The notes below the pieces were generated by a model. That model was given only the letters and a program-made list of their open reading frames with translations. It was not told the origin of the DNA and searched no databases. Below are positions 18,257-27,850 of a stretch of DNA of 53,863 nucleotides, piece by piece. The stretch is from Acidimicrobiia bacterium. Lineage in GTDB: Bacteria > Actinomycetota > Acidimicrobiia > Spongiisociales > UBA5794. Made by a program: the position numbers and the translations under genes. The stretch is taken from the NCBI GenBank assembly GCA_030064765.1, contig JASJEG010000004.1, positions 1-53,863 of the forward strand. Reading direction: 5' to 3'. Numbering within the stretch: position 1 is the stretch's first letter; each line of letters starts with the position of its first letter.

Positions 18257-20020
18257 CTACTTGACGGCCACTGCAGGTGCCGCGCCCGATCCCCCGCGGG
18301 TTTGGCCAATGCTGACCCGATCACCGGTGGGTAGCGGCCTCAGCCGGAGGCGGAAGTGGCTCCACTCCCCGTCATATACGTATTCCAGATCTCCCCCCAT
18401 GGCCTGCGCCAGGTTGCGCGAGATGTACAGGCCGAGGCCAACTGAGCGCACGTCGCTACTCGGTCGATGTGCCGAGCGATAGGGGTCGAAGATCACATCG
18501 CGCATCTCTCTGGGCACACCATCTCCATTGTCGGACACGGTCACTTCGACCCAGTCTGTTCCCTCCGAGAAGCCGACCCGCACCTCTGGCCCGCCGTACC
18601 GCTTTGCATTGGTGAACAGGTTGCGCAGGATCTGCCGGACCCGCTGCGGATCTCCGTAGGCCGGAACGGGATCACCACGACGGCGCACGGTGAGGTCCGA
18701 TGTCTGGGCTGCATTGTCCACCTCGGCACCAACGTCGACCTCGCCGTAGTGAATGGCCACCTTGCCGATGTCGCTGCGGGCGGCGACCAGAAGGTCTTCA
18801 ACGATCGCGGCGAGCTCTTCGGTCTGGTCCATGAGCATCGTCATCAGTTCGACGCGCTCCTCGTCACCGAACGATTCGGGTTGGTCTGTGAGCTCGTGGG
18901 CGAGACCCGAAACAACCGTGAGCGGGGTGCGCAACTCGTGCGACACGGAAGCAAGGAAGCGGTCCTTGTCGTCTGCAATCTGGCGGAACTGGACCGCACG
19001 GTTGTGTTCGGTACGGCGGTCGATCAGGAGCCATACCGCCAGGATCGCAAGTCCCACGAGAGTCGCTGCGATCGATGCGATGGCCCACCACGGCAGTCCT
19101 TGCAGGTCCGAGAATGCTTCGTCGGTGGGGGCAACCGCAACGGACCAGGTGGAACCCGGCAGCGCCACCGGGAAGATGCCGGCATGCTCCGAGTCGACGA
19201 ATGCCGGTGTGTCGCCCTCGGCGATGATCTCCCACTCGACCTGCTGGAGAGCTGATGTGGTCAGCTCCGCCACGAGAAGCGGTTCGAGCATCATCGCCAT
19301 GACCATGCCTTGCTTGGATCCGTCATCATCTTCGACAGGTACCGAGACGAAGAAGACGCGGTCCAGGGCGAGGTCGCCAACTCGGAGCGATATGAACTGC
19401 GAGATCGATGGGCCATCACGGGCAATGGCGGAGGTGATATCTGAACGCCATCTCGGGTCGAAGCCGGCATCGAGACCTAGCACCAGCTCGCTCCCGATCG
19501 GTTCGTCTGGCACCGCTGCCCTGATCAGGTTTCCAACTGCAAAGGCCTGGACCGGGTAGAAGACATCGCGACTGGTCAGATCTGTGGGTGCGGCATCCAT
19601 GAAGAACAGGTTGTCATCTGAGCTCTCGTCATCTGGGAATCCCCAGATCTCGTACCAATCGCCGTGGACGGCCCTTTGTGAATCGACGAAGTCGTAGATC
19701 TCGCTTGCGGAGACCTCGGTCAAGTAGCCATACCCCACCGCGCTGTCGGTTCCCTCGATGCGATTGGTGAAGCTCTCGAACGTACCCGGGTCGGAGCCGA
19801 TCTCCTCAACGAACGCAGCTACCGCTTCGACGTCGGCGATGACGCCATCGACGGCCTCTTGCATCACCTGCTCGATCACAGCCGCCTGCTCAGCCGTCCA
19901 GTTGGTCACGGCGGTGCGCGTGGAGATAGATTCCACCGCCGCAGCGACCACAAAGGCAACCACGACGAGGAGAATCAAGCCCATCAGTAGGATCCTGCGC
20001 GACCCCTTCGGTGATTCCAT
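18257..20020 (-). CDS. CHASE-domain sensor histidine kinase (paralogue 2)
   Basis: FESFTNRIEGTDSAVGYGYLTEV; FLASVSHELRTPLTVVSGLAHEL; VGLGLYISRNLAQAMGG. Confidence 0.9.
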   Translation of the reverse strand: MESPKGSRRILLMGLILLVVVAFVVAAAVESISTRTAVTNWTAEQAAVIEQVMQEAVDGVIADVEAVAAFVEEIGSDPGTFESFTNRIEGTDSAVGYGYLTEVSASEIYDFVDSQRAVHGDWYEIWGFPDDESSDDNLFFMDAAPTDLTSRDVFYPVQAFAVGNLIRAAVPDEPIGSELVLGLDAGFDPRWRSDITSAIARDGPSISQFISLRVGDLALDRVFFVSVPVEDDDGSKQGMVMAMMLEPLLVAELTTSALQQVEWEIIAEGDTPAFVDSEHAGIFPVALPGSTWSVAVAPTDEAFSDLQGLPWWAIASIAATLVGLAILAVWLLIDRRTEHNRAVQFRQIADDKDRFLASVSHELRTPLTVVSGLAHELTDQPESFGDEERVELMTMLMDQTEELAAIVEDLLVAARSDIGKVAIHYGEVDVGAEVDNAAQTSDLTVRRRGDPVPAYGDPQRVRQILRNLFTNAKRYGGPEVRVGFSEGTDWVEVTVSDNGDGVPREMRDVIFDPYRSAHRPSSDVRSVGLGLYISRNLAQAMGGDLEYVYDGEWSHFRLRLRPLPTGDRVSIGQTRGGSGAAPAVAVK

Positions 20021-20027
20021 TACCTAA

Positions 20028-20054
20028 CTATCGGCAGCCCATTCGAGCGGTAAA
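20028..20054 (-). promoter_or_regulatory. Sigma28-like promoter of CHASE kinase 2
   Basis: Minus strand TTTA-N15-GCCGATAG-N7-ATG. Confidence 0.65.
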
Positions 20055-20067
20055 GGCTGGCTGCCGG

Positions 20068-21786
20068 TTAGCCGGGTATCGACGCAACCGGTCGCGGCGA
20101 GTCCTGCTGCTCGGTTCTCGAATCGACCGCCGGGAGGCGAAGCCGGAAGTGGCTCCATTGGTCGCGACGGGTGTAGTCGAGATCGCCGTTCATCGCCCGG
20201 GCGAGGGCGCGGGACACGTAGAGGCCCAAACCGACCGATCCCGTCCCGTTCCTCGAGGCGTGGGCCGACTCGTATGGTTCGAAGACCAACTCACGCTTCG
20301 CCGCCGGGATCCCCTCCCCGTTGTCCGAGACGATGGTCTCGACCCAGGGGCCTGCGACGCTGACTTCGACCCGGACCTCGTCTCCGCCGTAGCGGATTGC
20401 GTTGGTGAAGAGATTGCGCAGGATCTGTCGCACCCGTTGCGGGTCGGCAAGAGCGATGGCGGGATCGCCGCTGACTTTGGGCACGGCATCGACAACGCGA
20501 AGGGCTACCTCGAGCTCGGCCATCACATCGACAGGCTGGCTCGCCACTGTCACGCTGCTGATGTCGCTCCTCGCAGCAATAAGCAGGTCCTCGACTATTG
20601 CACTGAGCTCGTCGGTTTCGTCAACGATCATTGAATGCAGAGTTCCGATTTCGTCCGGTTCGAAGTCCAACGGTCGGTCCCGTATCTCATTTGCCAGGCC
20701 GGAGACCACAGTCAACGGTGTTCGTAGCTCATGAGAAACGGTGGCAAGGAACCGGTCCTTCTCCTCGGCCAGCGCTTTCAAGTTGACCGAGCGGTTCCGC
20801 TCGCGACGTCTATCGACGAACAGCCACAGTGACACTGCGGCGAGGGTCATGGCTACCGCCACCGCGAGCCCGGTGGTCCACGGTGGCCGCCCCTCCAGTT
20901 CGGCGAGCGCCTCGTCCGTCGGCGCCACTGCGAGTCGCCACGGCGCGTTGGGGACGTCCAGGTCGAAGAAGCTGACATTGGCGGACTGGATCCGTTCGGG
21001 CGCACCGCCAATGGGCACAACCTCCCATTGCACATCGTCGAGGATGCGAGTTTCGGCGTTAGCGAGTAGCAGCGGTTCCAGCATCACGGAGGCGACGACT
21101 CCTATCGGCTCGCCACCGTCTGGGCCGACCGGAACCGACGCAAAGAACAAGCGGTCAAATCTGAAGGAGGCGGCCTCGATCCCGAAGAAGGACGAGAGGT
21201 TGCGCCCATCGGCCTTGATCGCAGTAGTCACCAGAGCTCGCCAGGCAGGGTTGTAGCCGGCATCGAGTCCCAGTCCCAGTTCGGGGATCGATACATCGTC
21301 ACCCAGCAGGGGACGAATCAGGTCGCCGAATGCAAACAACTGGATCGGGTAGAACTCAGTACGTCCGGTGCGGTCGAGGGGCTCAGGGAAGGCGGTCTCC
21401 GGAGCGAGGCCGAGGAAGTCGTAGAACTCGCCAAGTGTTGCCCGCCGTTCCGCAATGTGAGCTTCGGCCTGGTCCGCTGGCACATAGTCGAGGTATCCGA
21501 TGCCGATCGAGTTTGACGTTCCCTCAATGTGATCGACGAAGCTCTGGAAGGATGCGGGGGAGGGGCTGCCGTAGGTTATGTACGCAGCCATTGCCTCGAG
21601 ATCGTCAAACGCGTCGTCGAGAAGATCCTGCACGACCGATTCCACGACTTCGGATCGTCCCTGAGTCCACGTAGCGACTTCGGCGCGGTAACTGGCAGCG
21701 TCTAGGAGCGCAGCAGCAACCCCCGAGCCCACCACGAGGATGACGAGCGCGAGTACGAAGAGACGCCGCTTCGCTGGATTGTCCAC
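20068..21786 (-). CDS. CHASE-domain sensor histidine kinase (paralogue 3)
   Basis: FQSFVDHIEGTSNSIGIGYLDYV; FLATVSHELRTPLTVVSGLANEI; VGLGLYVSRALARAMNG; GTG start. Confidence 0.9.
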   Translation of the reverse strand: MDNPAKRRLFVLALVILVVGSGVAAALLDAASYRAEVATWTQGRSEVVESVVQDLLDDAFDDLEAMAAYITYGSPSPASFQSFVDHIEGTSNSIGIGYLDYVPADQAEAHIAERRATLGEFYDFLGLAPETAFPEPLDRTGRTEFYPIQLFAFGDLIRPLLGDDVSIPELGLGLDAGYNPAWRALVTTAIKADGRNLSSFFGIEAASFRFDRLFFASVPVGPDGGEPIGVVASVMLEPLLLANAETRILDDVQWEVVPIGGAPERIQSANVSFFDLDVPNAPWRLAVAPTDEALAELEGRPPWTTGLAVAVAMTLAAVSLWLFVDRRRERNRSVNLKALAEEKDRFLATVSHELRTPLTVVSGLANEIRDRPLDFEPDEIGTLHSMIVDETDELSAIVEDLLIAARSDISSVTVASQPVDVMAELEVALRVVDAVPKVSGDPAIALADPQRVRQILRNLFTNAIRYGGDEVRVEVSVAGPWVETIVSDNGEGIPAAKRELVFEPYESAHASRNGTGSVGLGLYVSRALARAMNGDLDYTRRDQWSHFRLRLPAVDSRTEQQDSPRPVASIPG

Positions 21787-21793
21787 CCAGATA

Positions 21794-21820
21794 ATGTCGG
21801 CTCGAGGAGGTGCCCCTTAA
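21794..21820 (-). promoter_or_regulatory. Sigma28-like promoter of CHASE kinase 3
   Basis: Minus strand TTAA-N15-GCCGACAT-N7-GTG. Confidence 0.65.
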
Positions 21821-21830
21821 CGGATGAGAC

Positions 21831-22391
21831 TCACTCCGGTGCGAGGCTGCTCTGGCTCACGAGCCTTGCCCGGCTGGCGTAATCAAACCCCGGTTGGATC
21901 ATCCACATGAAGGCAAGCCCGGATAGGGCAGCAAGGATGATCTCGGCACGGGCCACCGCCGCTTCCTCGTCCATTTCGGGGTGCTCCCGGCCGATGGCGG
22001 CGGCAAAGCGCGCCACCCGACGCTGATGATGGCCGATGATCTGATCGCCCAGCGAACCGTTGGTGGCCCCGGAAATGGCGATCTTGAGATAGACCCGTGC
22101 AACTTCGGGTTGTCCGGTGATGAAGAGGATGAAGGCCTCGATCAGTTCGCGCAGGGAATCAGGGACGTCTTTGTCCGGGTGGGGGTCGACAGCCCGGATC
22201 GCGTCCTTCACCACCTGCATCACTGCGTCGTCCTTGGACTCGAACAGGTTGTAGAAACTGCCCGCACGCACGCCGGCTCGATCACAGATTGCCTTCAGGG
22301 TGGTGCCTTCGAGCCCCACCTCGCCCAGCAACTCGCGAGTCGCCTCGAGGATGCGCTCCTCGGTGCGAATGCCCGCCTGATATCGAGCCAA
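21831..22391 (-). CDS. TetR/AcrR-family transcriptional regulator
   Basis: EERILEATRELLGEVGLEGTTLKAICDRAGVRAGSFYNLFESKDDAV; TTG start with AAAGGAAGGG upstream. Confidence 0.87.
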   Translation of the reverse strand: MARYQAGIRTEERILEATRELLGEVGLEGTTLKAICDRAGVRAGSFYNLFESKDDAVMQVVKDAIRAVDPHPDKDVPDSLRELIEAFILFITGQPEVARVYLKIAISGATNGSLGDQIIGHHQRRVARFAAAIGREHPEMDEEAAVARAEIILAALSGLAFMWMIQPGFDYASRARLVSQSSLAPE

Positions 22392-22515
22392 GATCCCTTC
22401 CTTTCCTTTTCCACCATAGCCGGATCGAGCCAAACTTAGAGCATTCACTCAAAATAGAGTGTATAGTCAAAATCGAATGCGGTGAGTCCGCGTCCGGCTA
22501 GCCACGGGGTCTGTC

Positions 22516-24321
22516 ATGAGCCACTACAAGACGAACCTGCGAGACATCAAGTTCAACCTCTTCGAGGCATATAACACTCAGAACTACATGGGTGAGGAGC
22601 CGTTCACCGACATGGACGAGGAGACCGCCCGTCACATGCTCGACGAGATTGGCCGGTTTGCGGTCGAGGAGTTCGCCGCCAGCTTCGAGGACGCCGATCG
22701 GAACCCGCCCGTGTTCGAAGACGGCGAGATCAAGCTTCCGCAGAGCCTCAAGGATTCACTCAACGCGTACTTCGAGGCGGGCTGGGACAGCCTGTTCCGC
22801 CCGCAGGAACTCGACGGCGTTGCCGCTCCCTCCTCACTGCGGTGGGCCGTGCAGGAGATCCTGGTTGGAGCAAACCCCTCGGCGTTTCTGTTCATCGGCA
22901 CCCTGATGGCGGTCGTTCTCAACGAAGTTGGCACGCCGGAACAGATCGAGCGCTTCGTCAGGCCGGCGCTGGACAACAACTGGGGTGGGACGATGGTGCT
23001 CACCGAGCCCGATGCCGGCTCGGACGTCGGCGCCGGAACGACGAAGGCCATCCCGGTCGATGAGGACGCAGGGGTTTACCACCTGGAGGGAGTGAAGCGG
23101 TTCATAACCTCTGGAGACCACGACGCATTCGAGAACATCATTCACCTGGTGCTGGCGCGTCCCGTCGGTGCCGGTCCGGGCACCAAGGGCCTATCGATGT
23201 TCATTGTTCCCAAGTTCCTGGTCAACGAGGACGGCTCGATTGGCGAGCGGAACGGTGTTGTTGCCACCAATCTCGAGAAGAAGATGGGTATCAAGGCGTC
23301 GACCACGACCGAGCTGACCTTTGGAATGGATGATCCGTGCGTTGGTTATCTGGTCGGCAACTCGCACGACGGGATTCGGCAGATGTTCCAGGTCATCGAG
23401 CGCGCCCGCATGTTGATTGGGACCAAGGCAGTCGCAACTCTCTCAACCGGCTACCTGAACTCCCTGGAGTATGCCAAGGAGCGCGTGCAGGGCGCCGATC
23501 TCACCCAGATGCTGGACAAGACGGCGCCGCGGGTCGAGATCATCCGGCACCCCGACGTACGCCGCATGCTGATGCTGCAGAAGTCCCATGTCGAGGGCTT
23601 GCGGGCTCTCCTGTACTACACCGCCTGGGTGCAGGACCAGAAAGAGCGGTTCCCCGACGATGACATGTGGGCCAAGCGCGACGACCTGCTACTGCCGCTC
23701 GTCAAGGGCTATTCATCGGAGAAGGCCTACGAGCTGCTGTCGACTTCGCTTCAGGTGTACGGGGGATCCGGGTTCACTACCGACTACCCGATCGAGCAGT
23801 ACATCCGGGACACCAAGATCGACACCCTGTATGAGGGGACGACTGCGATCCAGGCGCTCGATCTGTTCTTCCGCAAGATTGCCCGAGATCAGGGTCAGGC
23901 CCTCATGGCGCTTGCCGGCGAAATGCTGGAGACGGTCAAGGGTGGTCCCGAGGAGCTGGCCGTCGAGCGCGAGCTGCTCGGTAAGGCTCTCGAAGCGACC
24001 CAGGAGCACGTGGGCGCGATGGTCGGCCACCTGATGGGCGCGGCGCAGGATCCCGGCGGCATGTACAAGCTCGCGCTTCATGCCAATGCGCTGCTGGAGA
24101 GCGCATCCGAGGTCACGATTGGCTGGCTGCTGCTGCGGCACGCCGAGGTCGCGCTGGACGCGCTGCCCGAAGCCGAGGCTCGCGACAAGGCGTTCTACGA
24201 AGGCAAGATCGCATCGGCGCGGTTCTTCGCCCGTCATGCGCTACCCAAGGCCAAGACCCGCCAGCTCGAAGCGACTCGGGAAGACGGTGCGTTGATGGAG
24301 ATGGCCGACGAAGCGTTCTAG
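22516..24321 (+). CDS. Acyl-CoA dehydrogenase, large (DmdC-like) subfamily
   Basis: GTMVLTEPDAGSDVGAGTTKA, KRFITSGDHD, GGSGFTTDYPIEQYIRDTKIDTLYEGTTAIQALDL. Confidence 0.92.
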   Translation: MSHYKTNLRDIKFNLFEAYNTQNYMGEEPFTDMDEETARHMLDEIGRFAVEEFAASFEDADRNPPVFEDGEIKLPQSLKDSLNAYFEAGWDSLFRPQELDGVAAPSSLRWAVQEILVGANPSAFLFIGTLMAVVLNEVGTPEQIERFVRPALDNNWGGTMVLTEPDAGSDVGAGTTKAIPVDEDAGVYHLEGVKRFITSGDHDAFENIIHLVLARPVGAGPGTKGLSMFIVPKFLVNEDGSIGERNGVVATNLEKKMGIKASTTTELTFGMDDPCVGYLVGNSHDGIRQMFQVIERARMLIGTKAVATLSTGYLNSLEYAKERVQGADLTQMLDKTAPRVEIIRHPDVRRMLMLQKSHVEGLRALLYYTAWVQDQKERFPDDDMWAKRDDLLLPLVKGYSSEKAYELLSTSLQVYGGSGFTTDYPIEQYIRDTKIDTLYEGTTAIQALDLFFRKIARDQGQALMALAGEMLETVKGGPEELAVERELLGKALEATQEHVGAMVGHLMGAAQDPGGMYKLALHANALLESASEVTIGWLLLRHAEVALDALPEAEARDKAFYEGKIASARFFARHALPKAKTRQLEATREDGALMEMADEAF

Positions 24322-24334
24322 GTAATGCTTCGGC

Positions 24335-25504
24335 CTAGAGGCTGATCAGCGGCCCGAATACCGAGACCAGCCCGATACTGACAACGCCGACGGACGCAGC
24401 GGCAGCAATCCCGACGACAAAGGGTTTCAAACCGAGACCCTTCAACTGCGCCAGCGAAGTACCGAGTCCGACGGCCGCCATTGCCGTTGCCAGGGTGTAC
24501 TCGGCGGCTGTGCGAATCCAATGAGTCAGATCTCCCCATGTTTCGGCTCCCCAGAGACCGAATGCGTTGCCTCCCCCATCAACCGCGGCATCGCCGATCG
24601 AGCGGATTGCGGCCATGACGACGAATCCGATGATGAAGACCGGGAACATGTCACGCATCCGTGTGCCGGTGCCGGCATCCTCACCGTTGCGGGCAAGGTT
24701 GCGGGCATAGAGATAGGTGACTCCGGGGATCACCAGGATCATCATCACGTTGCGAACGAGCTTGGCGACGACGGCGACGTCGGCGACGCTCGGCGTAGCT
24801 GTGACGTTGAAGGACTGGTCGTAGATGAGGCCGGCTCCGGCTACCTGTGCGGTTTCGTGGATTGACGTCCCCAGGAACAGACCGGTGTTGGCGATGTCCC
24901 CAGCGAAGATCAGATCGCCGAGGAAGGGATAGAGAAGCATGGCGGCGATGCCAAAGATGGTGATGTTGGCAACGGCATAGGCCACCTCCTCTTCCTTGGC
25001 TCGCAATCCCGGGGCAGCGGCGACGATGGCGGTTGCCCCACAGATGCCTGTGCCGATGGCGATAAGCGCTCCGAGCCGATCGGACAGCCCGAGGCGGCGG
25101 GTCGCAGCGATGGCAACGATGAGCCCCGTGGCCACCGCACCAACTACGACCGGGATTCCAAACCCTCCGATCTCGAGCACGTCGCCAAGGCTGAGCCGGA
25201 TGCCGAGCAGGATGATGCCCAGCCGCAGCACCTTCTTGAGAGAGAACTGAAGCCCGGGGGAGAAACGGTCTCCGAGCCCGACGGTATTGCGGATGAGCAT
25301 GCCGAGCACGATGGCAACCAGGATGAATGAGATGAGCCCGTCGAACCCGAGCGCGGCATTGACCAACTCGGCCAGTACGGCGGAAGCGACGACCACAGCC
25401 AGAGCAAGAAGAACCCCGGGGATCAGGCTGGGGATCTGATCGCGGGTTGTTCCCAGCAGCAGGTTCTCGATGAACCCGGGTTGTCGGTCGCTGGTTGTCT
25501 TCAT
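24335..25504 (-). CDS. YeiH-family putative sulfate exporter / membrane protein
   Basis: LGIILLGIRLSLGDVLEIGGFGIPVV, IGTGICGATAIVAAAPG, GTSIHETAQVAGAG. Confidence 0.88.
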   Translation of the reverse strand: MKTTSDRQPGFIENLLLGTTRDQIPSLIPGVLLALAVVVASAVLAELVNAALGFDGLISFILVAIVLGMLIRNTVGLGDRFSPGLQFSLKKVLRLGIILLGIRLSLGDVLEIGGFGIPVVVGAVATGLIVAIAATRRLGLSDRLGALIAIGTGICGATAIVAAAPGLRAKEEEVAYAVANITIFGIAAMLLYPFLGDLIFAGDIANTGLFLGTSIHETAQVAGAGLIYDQSFNVTATPSVADVAVVAKLVRNVMMILVIPGVTYLYARNLARNGEDAGTGTRMRDMFPVFIIGFVVMAAIRSIGDAAVDGGGNAFGLWGAETWGDLTHWIRTAAEYTLATAMAAVGLGTSLAQLKGLGLKPFVVGIAAAASVGVVSIGLVSVFGPLISL

Positions 25505-25570
25505 GGGATCTCCGCTGGAAGGGGTTCCATTCTTGCAGACGACGACGCCGTGAACCCAATCAGGGTGGGG

Positions 25571-25933
25571 CTAGGTGCGCTTGGCCAGTGCGGACTCTGC
25601 GGCACGACGGAGATCGTCGGGCCGGAAAGGCATCTTGACTACCGCATCGACGCCTGCTTCTTCGATCGTCTGAATGGACTTCTCGCGAGTGTCGGTCGTG
25701 ATCGCCACGATCGCCGGCCGGTTGGACCGGGCAAGCAGTCGCTCCACAATGCCGAGACCAATTGTGAATGGCTGATACATGCCGATCACTACGAGATCGG
25801 CTTCCTTGAATCCACCCAGTCGCTGTGGGCTGTGGGGTAGCCGCTGGCTCTCGAACTCGCTGCCGAGATCGCGGAAACACGTCTCGATGAGACGTCCCAG
25901 CACAGCGGAGTCTTCGATTATCAGCACACGCAT
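25571..25933 (-). CDS. Stand-alone receiver-like domain lacking the conserved phospho-acceptor Asp
   Basis: MRVLIIEDSAVLGRLIE..., ADLVVIGMYQP where D is expected at the G, AITTDT, VVKMPFRPDDL; start 25933 or 25945. Confidence 0.75.
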   Translation of the reverse strand: MRVLIIEDSAVLGRLIETCFRDLGSEFESQRLPHSPQRLGGFKEADLVVIGMYQPFTIGLGIVERLLARSNRPAIVAITTDTREKSIQTIEEAGVDAVVKMPFRPDDLRRAAESALAKRT

Positions 25934-26157
25934 CTGATATTCCATCCGTGGAAACTGACACCTTCTTGGTGTAGATAGCTTCCCTAAATCAAGCACACTC
26001 CGTTGCATTCTTATAGTCGAATGTATGCATTATGCCCGGAAAATGGCCATGTTGCACTTATCTGCGAGCTACAAATGACCAGGCAAAATGTGGCTTCCTC
26101 ATTGCATATTCTGTCAGTTCTTCGTCCCGACGGGTGAGCGGCAGTACTCTTATATGC

Positions 26158-26661
26158 ATGAGTAACTATGACTTCGTCTTGGGTCTGCGTGCGATACGTG
26201 GCTACGGAGAGCAGCCAGTTTCTTCCGAGCACATGACCGCAATCCTGGAAGCAGCCCGCTGGACCGGCTCCGCGAAGAACCGACAGGACTGGGCGTTTGT
26301 GGTCGTGACCGAACGCGAGCAACTCGAGAGGGTTGCCACCTGTGGCCACTACACCGACCCGGTCAGGAACTCGGCCGCCACCATCGTGATCGTGGAAGAG
26401 CCCGGCGGATACGAGTTCGACTCCGGCCGGGTTGCCCAGAACATCATGCTGGCCGCCAAGGCGTTGGGTGTTGCCTCGTGCCCGATCACGCTCCACCACA
26501 GCGATCGGGTGAGCGAGGTGCTCCACCTGGCTGAGGGTCGATCGTGCCGTTACGCGGTAGCGCTCGGCTACCCGCTACCGGGAGCTGAGCCGGCAGTCCT
26601 GGGGGGTCGCAAACCTCTCGCCGACCTGGTGCACTGGCAGACCTACGGGGGTAGCCGCTAG
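26158..26661 (+). CDS. Nitroreductase-family protein
   Basis: LRAIRGYGEQPVSSEHMTAILEAARWTGSAKNRQDWAFVVV; internal ATG start. Confidence 0.85.
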   Translation: MSNYDFVLGLRAIRGYGEQPVSSEHMTAILEAARWTGSAKNRQDWAFVVVTEREQLERVATCGHYTDPVRNSAATIVIVEEPGGYEFDSGRVAQNIMLAAKALGVASCPITLHHSDRVSEVLHLAEGRSCRYAVALGYPLPGAEPAVLGGRKPLADLVHWQTYGGSR

Positions 26662-26710
26662 CTCTCGTAGCAACGGCCCGATTCTGCCGTTCGTCGCCCC
26701 GAATCAACCC

Positions 26711-26737
26711 TTACCTCTGCCGCTTCTCTGCCGACAG
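26711..26737 (+). promoter_or_regulatory. Sigma28-like promoter upstream of flhB
   Basis: TTAC-N15-GCCGACAG. Confidence 0.6.
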
Positions 26738-26803
26738 TGACCCAGGCCGAAGGAACGGCTGCATCGCCAATGGAATGGCTTGGATTGACGACCGGAGTCG
26801 GAA

Positions 26804-27850
26804 TTGAGCCGTTCCCAGGATCGGACAGAGAAGCCAACTGAGCGACGGAAGCGAGAAGCGCGTCGCGAAGGTCGTGTTGCCAAGTCCCAAGAGGTAGGCG
26901 TTGCCCTCTCCATGGTCATGCTCGTGTTGGCACTGCGCTTCCTGGCTCCCGCAGCAGCCGCCCAGATCGCAGATCGAGCGCGAGCCATCTTCGCCATTTC
27001 CGGAAGAGCCACCTTCAGCCCCGAAATCGGCTCTCACGTCATCGGGATGATCATGGTCGGGCTCGTGCCGGTTCTGCTCGCTGCGACCGTCTTCGGAGTT
27101 GCGGGTGGCGTTGGCCAGGTCGGCTTGACGCTGGCCCCGAAAGCCGCCAAGCCCAAGCTCTCCAACCTTTCGCTGAAGAAGGGCCTCAATCGATTCAAGC
27201 CGTCGGTGTTCATGTGGGAGCTGGTCAAGGCTGTGGGCAAGGTGGGTTTGCTCGTTGCCTTCATCTGGGGCCCGCTCATGGCCTGGATGGATCGTCTCGG
27301 CGAGCCGCTTGGCATCGTCGATGCGATCAGCTTCACCGGTGACCAGGTCTGGCAGATCGTGTTGCGGGCTGCGGGTTTGGCGGTCGTGATTGCCGGTTCT
27401 GACTATGCGGTCAATCGAATCCGGCACAACAAAGAGATGAAGATGACCAAGCAAGAAATGCGCGAGGAGTTCAAGAGCTCCGAGGGTGACCCGATGGTCC
27501 GCGCCGCTCGCCGGCAGCGTGCTCGGGAGATGAGCCGCAACCGCATGATCTTCGACGTTGCGCACGCCGACGTAGTAGTCACCAACCCGACCCGACTCGC
27601 GATTGCCCTCAAGTACGACCCGGATGAGGTCGCCCCCCGGATTGTCGCTAAGGGAGCAGGCAAGATCGCCGCCAAGATTCGCCGTGAGGCTCGCCGCAAC
27701 GGGGTGCCTCTCATCGAGAACAAGCCGCTGGCCCGCACGCTCTACCGCAAAGTCAAGGTCGGCGGGTTTGTGCCGGCCAACCTGTTCGAGGCCGTTGCCG
27801 CCGTGCTGGCCGTCGCCTACCGCCGTCGTCCACGTAGGAGAGTCGCATGA
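26804..27850 (+). CDS. flhB: Flagellar type III secretion protein FlhB
   Basis: QDRTEKPTERRKREARREGRVAKSQEV; VVVTNPTRLAIALKYD; TTG start with GGAG upstream. Confidence 0.95.
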   Translation: MSRSQDRTEKPTERRKREARREGRVAKSQEVGVALSMVMLVLALRFLAPAAAAQIADRARAIFAISGRATFSPEIGSHVIGMIMVGLVPVLLAATVFGVAGGVGQVGLTLAPKAAKPKLSNLSLKKGLNRFKPSVFMWELVKAVGKVGLLVAFIWGPLMAWMDRLGEPLGIVDAISFTGDQVWQIVLRAAGLAVVIAGSDYAVNRIRHNKEMKMTKQEMREEFKSSEGDPMVRAARRQRAREMSRNRMIFDVAHADVVVTNPTRLAIALKYDPDEVAPRIVAKGAGKIAAKIRREARRNGVPLIENKPLARTLYRKVKVGGFVPANLFEAVAAVLAVAYRRRPRRRVA

